Source of the DNA: Takakia lepidozioides
Taxonomy: Eukaryota > Streptophyta > Takakiopsida > Takakiales > Takakiaceae
Length of the DNA stretch: 64,000 nt
Reading direction: 5' to 3'
Assembly (NCBI GenBank): GCA_030704615.1
Contig: CM060733.1
Coordinates: forward strand, 54,128,001 to 54,192,000
The position numbers and the translations under genes are program-made. The notes under the pieces were generated by a model. It ran no database searches, was not told the DNA's origin, and worked only from the letters and a program-made list of their open reading frames with translations. Below are positions 58,810 to 64,000 of the stretch, one piece after another (the first letter of the stretch is position 1; each line of letters opens with the position of its first letter).

Positions 58810-59176
58810 CAGTGTTGGGCGGTTATTTGATTTCTTTCATAACCTCCGGTTCCGGTTTCTACAAAATCTTAGGATCAAAGATCCTCCGGTTCCGGTTTTT
58901 TCAGATATTTTTAATGGAAAGAACCACCGGTTCCGGTTAATTGTAAGAACCTCAAAGAACCGGCGGTTTTCATCAAATATCCAGCGGGTCTTTGGCGGAT
59001 CTTTGACGGTTTTCAGGCTGGTTATCTCAAAACTACGTAACCGGCGGTTATGATCTTTTGCCGGTTCTTTGTTTTTTTGAGAACCACAGTTATATATCCA
59101 TATAACCTTCTTGATAACCTCGCGCGGGGGGGGGGGGGGGGGGGGGAAAGCTGAATCAAAGAACCTCCCAACACTG
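58810..59176. mobile_element. hAT-type MITE, 367 bp, with 8-bp target-site duplication
   Basis: Termini CAGTGTTGGGCGGTTATTTG and CAGTGTTGGGAGGTTCTTTG (opposite strand). Flanks GTATTGTT (58802-58809) and GTGTTGTT (59177-59184), 7 of 8 identical, as expected for hAT. The interior is packed with AACCGGCGGTT and CCGGTTCCGGTT repeats and a run of 21 G at 59126-59146. Confidence 0.9.
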
Positions 59177-59184
59177 GTGTTGTT

Positions 59185-60629
59185 GCTATTGGAATTTGGA
59201 ATATCTTTTGTAATGATGTTAGTGATGATAAATGAAATGAATGTTATAGTGTATGCCGAAGTATACCATAAAGGCTTATCTCTTCTAAATTTGTGAGCTT
59301 ATTGTTGTTAACATTGTCACTAACCACTTTTCATTTGTATTGTGGTTCTTTAATATGTTGTCTTAAGATTGTTGCTAGATCAAAAAGACTAAGCAATCAC
59401 TTATAAGACATGAGACCACATTCCATTCAATAAAATTTTGCAGTAGTTGATATTAAATTATGGAAAAAAGGCAATTGTTGATTGTAGTTTACTAGGAGAT
59501 TTCGTCGTCGGTTGTACTATAATATAGCCAAATTGTATTTTGGTGCTTTTAATACCAAATTATTTCTGCATGTAGAATCTCATGAATCTTTAACTACGAA
59601 TAAAAGATATGAAATTCAATAAAAGATTGACTTGTACAGGTTATGTTAAAGTACATAGGCCACTATACTAGTCGAATATTGATATATTAATTGTAATCTA
59701 TGTGCATCACTCAACTTTAACAATATAATTCACTTTAAAAATATGATATCTATTAGAAGGAGATCCATAGTGGGAGGACGCTACAATTTAGATCAACAAA
59801 GAAGGAATGGTTAAAATTTAATAATATTAGTAATACATTTAATTTGGCTTGCCAAGAAATAAACATGGATAGTTTATAAACATAGATTGTTTGTTCATTC
59901 TTATCAATGACACCTATTTGCAACAATATACATGTCTATATAAAACAATTTCAGAAGGATAAAATCTGTCATTACTTATCCTGTGATACTTTGATAATAT
60001 CTTAAATCCTATTCATACTGTATACATGTGATAACTATACTATGACTCTTTATATGATCAAATAACCATAATTATCTACTTTCCAATCTAGATCTTATTT
60101 TGACAAAATTTGTTCTTGCTTTAATTCTTGCTTTACCATGTAAGTTTACACCTCAATATTTAGAATATAATTCAAATCATGCACAATTTCCAAGTAGAGC
60201 AATCAATCATATTTGTGATCTTCAATTTTAATTATTAGGAACAATTGCACATAGCTATTTGGATTCTCTTTAAATTAAATTCAGTTTCTAAGTTTAAATA
60301 AAAAACAAAATCCAATATCTATCGTAATATCATATTAAATAATATCAACTCTATTATGGATATCATGTGATATTAAGTGTAGTATCAGATCACATATTTA
60401 TATTTGATGTGGTCTTTAGTTCAACATAGTCCACCCAATCTTCTCAAATACTAATGTAGATAAGCATTTACACGGCGTGACGCTGTACGTAATGTTATGA
60501 ATGTTGATTGTATATTTGCGAATGATTTGCGAATGTATACCAATATATGTCGAATGCAATATACATATGTAAGCAAGCGACATATATGATTGTATACCTA
60601 TACAGAAGCGATTCGGAAAGGCATGATGC
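59185..60629. other. AT-rich region, no gene seen
   Basis: Very AT-rich, with no ORF of note and no repeats that could be paired. Confidence 0.4.
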
Positions 60630-61630
60630 CTACCAGCAGATGGAAGAGTAACGGGGGCTGTCGCGATTAATAGAAGCACCCAAAATTTGTGAACCGCTAC
60701 AATCCGATGAGAGTGTTGCGACAGCAGCGGTTTTGGCAACCCCTATAGCCGTCAAATCCTGAAGCCTAGAAAAAGCTGATGAGCAAATTCTTGCTATGTC
60801 AACCATGCCGAGTTCATGTGAAACCATAGATTTCCAGATAGATATGGATCTTTCGTAGTCCATGCCGTTGTTTTTGAACGGAACCACCCGCCCTGCTGCA
60901 GGATAGAATTGCCCGGACCTTAACATGAAAGAAGAACTGCAGGGAGTGTAGCCGAGAGCAGCTTACGCATTTTTTGTTTATGCCACATCTGTGCGCGCTC
61001 AAACATATTTTGGTGCGAGAGGCAGACCCGGTTTTTTGAGGCAAATGCACCGAACTTGACATTTTCGTCCATGCCTTGTTGCATCTGCTCAGCAACAATA
61101 TCCTTATGCACAAACCGGAAGTGCGGTTCATTGATGTCTTTCAACCAGTAGCCCACCATGCCAACAAATGTGTGAAGTCCCCTGTCCCTTAATAATTTGC
61201 AATGAACCAGATGACCGGGAGGCGCTCTAGCCATCCTAATTTCTTTTTTATGAGCGTGTCCAACATTTGGATACTTGAAGTATATACCTACAGACTATTT
61301 GCAGATGTAGATGCAGGAGGGTGTCACCATTTTCCAATGCACACAATTTAGCCAGACAAGCTTCCTGCATCCAAAGTCGTCCATCTTTGCCAGGGAATCT
61401 TCAGGAACATCTGCTCCTCCAACACCTATGGTGACGTTAGCTTGTAGAAATGTGTCCTCTGTCTTGCATCTAGCGGGCTTTGATCTCCTCTGTTCAGTCG
61501 GTTTCCTTCCTTCAATCTTCTCTTCGTTCTGCGCATGTCCTCTCTTTTGCGCTATCGTCTTCAGCATCGCCATGTCCCTATCACGTTCATACTCTGTCGT
61601 TTCTGTTCTTTTTTCCCAACCACCCGTCAC
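60630..61630 (-). pseudogene. Replitron-like HUH endonuclease (Rep) relic
   Basis: Three minus-strand frames give the Rep motifs in order. Frame one (61630-61295) has VTIGVGGADVPEDSLAKMDD at about 61440-61380, matching the TIG-containing strand. Frame two, entered by a frameshift near 61335, carries HLHLQ (HUH histidines at 61305-61313) preceded by ENGD. Frame three (61234-60920) has GLHTFVGMVGYWLKD with the YxxK catalytic motif at 61139-61150, then EPHFRFVH and CLSHQNMFERAQ. After another shift near 60926, FYPAAGRVVPFKNNGMDYER continues to 60630. Spacing between motifs (about 40 and 55 residues) fits HUH endonucleases of the Rep type. The gene is broken by at least three frameshifts. Family assignment rests on memory of replitron proteins and the motif set. 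Confidence 0.7.
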
Positions 61631-61639
61631 CCTGCATGT

Positions 61640-64000
61640 AGTTTTCTAGAAGGATCGATTCTGGAACAGATCGCGGCCCGCAGTGCGTAGGTTCACTTGC
61701 GTGAACTATCCTCGATTTAATACACGATTGTCTTCCTGCCGTCTTTTTTTGGACCCTTCATTTCATTCCTTAATACACGTGGCCTTATTAGATTAGCCCC
61801 GCTTTCACTTCCTGGACCAATCTAGAATGAACCGGGCCCACCCAAACTTGGGGCGCTTATTGATGTATGCTACATATTTTTGTTTTGTACATTTTCAATT
61901 TGTATTGAAAAAACTTAGTGACCTTAGATATGTTCTTCTTTATAGATCTCTTAATGATATTCCTTTCATCCATGATTTTGTTTTTCTAAAGGCCTATTTA
62001 ACATTGAAGGTGATGACTTAAAACCCATTCATGTTATGAACAAAAATACTAGTTTCTAGCGTTTAGAGCTTTTATTTAAAATTTTAAATATAATGAGATA
62101 TCATGTTGACATTTATATTAGATTAAAATAAAATAATATGATATAATATTTTTTAAATTTCAAGATAGATTAATTATCCACTTATTTATTTTTACTTGTG
62201 ATGCTCCAATATGTTGTAATTTACCTCCATAGGTTTGTGAGAGCAAGGGTTCATGGATGAGGTTTTTAAAATATTTTTTTGTATAAAATTTTATCCAGGT
62301 TTAAAATGGTGTATTGTGATATATCAATAATATTATGCTTTACAAATTTTATATTTTATTGAATAGTGATAAGAGATTAGGCTTTTGTGATTAGAATTTA
62401 ATGACTGTAGACGATGATTGAAGATTAGAAATTAGCTAAGTGGTGGATTATGTGTGGTATGCAATAATTAGCATGGTTGTAGACAGATTGTTCACTTTGT
62501 ATTACAAACATAATATTATGATATCTTTAATTGAACAAATATGGTAATTTTTGTAATGTGTGTGGGTGTGTGTGTTTGTAACCATGAGGCAAGAGAGAAG
62601 GCCACTGAAGAGGCCAGGGAACTGGAAATGACAGATGCCGATGTAAGCGAGGGACGCACTGAAACGGTGGATCCCTCTAAGACAGCAAAAAGAGGCACTA
62701 AGACACCGGCTGCATCCTTGCCGATTACACCATCGCGGGTGGAGCAGCCCCCACAATTGCCCATATGGTGGAGATTGAGGGAAGGGATAAAACACCACAC
62801 ACACCACGGAATGTGGTAGGTGGAGGCTTCTTCAGTAGAGAGTGCCCCGAGTGGACCTACTCAAGCCGCATGAGATTCCAACTTACAAGCCTTTCAATTT
62901 GACGCTCAAAATGCCACAACTACAGTCGCTTGGTTATTGGGAGAACTAGGTCTATGATGTAGGAAGGGAAATTTCTGGATCAGACCAGTGCATTTGTTTC
63001 CCAAGACCACGTTCAAGCTGAATTAATTGTCTCCATTGCAGATGTGAGTTTGAATAGGCGCCCCCTGATCCGTGCCACCTATGACTCATCGCATTGTGTA
63101 CCCATGGATAGCCGGCTGCACAAACAGTAGTACGATTTGGACCATCTGGATAATTCAAATTGCACAAACCACATGACAATAACAAGAACGAATACCTCAG
63201 ATTTGCAATCTGCACACTATCCATCAAATTTGGCCCGAGTCGGCTCTTCCTTTTACCATGATCCTCAAGCTCGGCCTGACCTGGTTCTCCATTTTTAAAT
63301 ACTATCCTGTATTGACAAGAACAACCTCCAGGGAGTTTGCCAAGCTGATGGGTTTCTCTTAAACTATTCCCCCCAAGACCAAGAAAATGTGACGTTGCTG
63401 CTAGGCGGCTGGCTGCAGCCGCTTCACAAATCGACCAACTCCAGAATGTTGGGCTACCCTCGGCTCACAACAATTATAGGCTCCTCTTTGTGCCTGCACT
63501 GCCTCACCAAGTTGTAGCAACCGCTAGCCCCTGTTGCAAGCCTTCATCGTCCATGCTACTAGGAGGCTAAATACGGGCTGACCAGGCTCCTTTCCGAGTG
63601 CACATAAACATTCTAGGCTTTAGATTCTAACAACCACGTCACACTTCAGCCTTTTGCCTCTCACGAGCTGATCGCTCTATAGGGTTTTTAATACTGTCAA
63701 CTTCCAGTTCGTGAACTGACCGATAACCAACCTTGCGTCCCCGCAAGCCATAGTGCTTTGGTGATAGATCAAGCTAATTTCTTGTAGTCAAATAATCAAC
63801 ATGTAATGATCACCCCAAGCAATGAAGCGTTGACAAGCAACAAGATTCTACCGATTTCAAAATGAACCATAGTTTGCTGCTCCAGCTTTGTATATCATGC
63901 GTAGAGCCTACGAGGCTGTCCAAGCCTCCATATCGCCTCTTATTTGGCATCCCGTGTTGTGCCTCCCGTGCACGCCATCGTACCAGACCGCAAACGAAAC
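61640..64000. other. Intergenic to window end; no confident gene
   Basis: Two ORFs deserve mention: 62541-62819 (+), charged, following a GT-rich tract at about 62556-62578, and 63227-62952 (-), with NLNYPDGPNRTTVCAAGYPW. Neither shows a recognised family or splice structure. The rest to 64000 shows nothing I can name. Confidence 0.3.

Noticed and set aside
62541-62819. 92-aa ORF after a GT repeat
   Set aside because: Charged composition but no family, promoter or splice evidence.

Overview
The window is nuclear DNA of a land plant. Evidence: genes with GT-AG introns, a nucleus-encoded subunit of the chloroplast NDH complex, a plant PADRE/DUF4228 protein, a plant GT14-type glycosyltransferase, and a dense mix of plant-type transposons (Ty3/gypsy, hAT, CACTA, MULE-like, SINE, LINE). 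A decayed HUH-endonuclease element resembling replitrons makes a seed-free plant (bryophyte, lycophyte or fern) more likely than a flowering plant. That last step is inference.

Layout. 1-4.1 kb: internal part of a decayed Ty3/gypsy retrotransposon on the minus strand, cut by the window edge, with its primer binding site and LTR end at 4.1 kb. 4.1-7 kb: LTR-derived and other non-genic DNA. 7-34 kb is the gene-bearing half. A single-exon N-myristoylated PADRE protein (7.38-8.06, +) converges on PnsB1 (9.19-15.25, -, 7 exons). PnsB1 diverges across a 742-bp gap from CAP/Srv2 (15.99-22.24, +, 10 exons). Both multi-exon models were assembled by hand from GT-AG junctions, and the exon lengths sum exactly to whole codons (526 and 483 residues). 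A two-exon GT14 glycosyltransferase lies at 30.96-33.27 (-). Between and inside these genes lie LINE 3' ends, a SINE with clear target-site duplications, an hAT pseudogene and a MULE-type MITE.

35-64 kb is repeat country. It holds a second hAT relic, a decayed RING gene (38.8-40.5, +) whose C-terminus carries a SUMO-interaction-like motif, and a 3.2-kb array of a 120-bp repeat with an inverted central block. It also holds a decayed protein kinase gene (44.0-45.5, -) and an array of about ten hairpins at 51-52 bp spacing. Further right are a CACTA element with TGT duplications, an integrase-tail/PHD-finger fragment, two or three more MITEs, several unidentified ORFs, and the replitron-like HUH relic at 60.6-61.6 kb (-). 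The RING and kinase genes converge on the satellite and are flanked by repeats, so they may have travelled together in one larger element; this is not proven.

Many broken reading frames here are interrupted by single stops that C-to-T change in CAA, CAG, CGA or TGG would explain, as expected for old, cytosine-methylated repeats.
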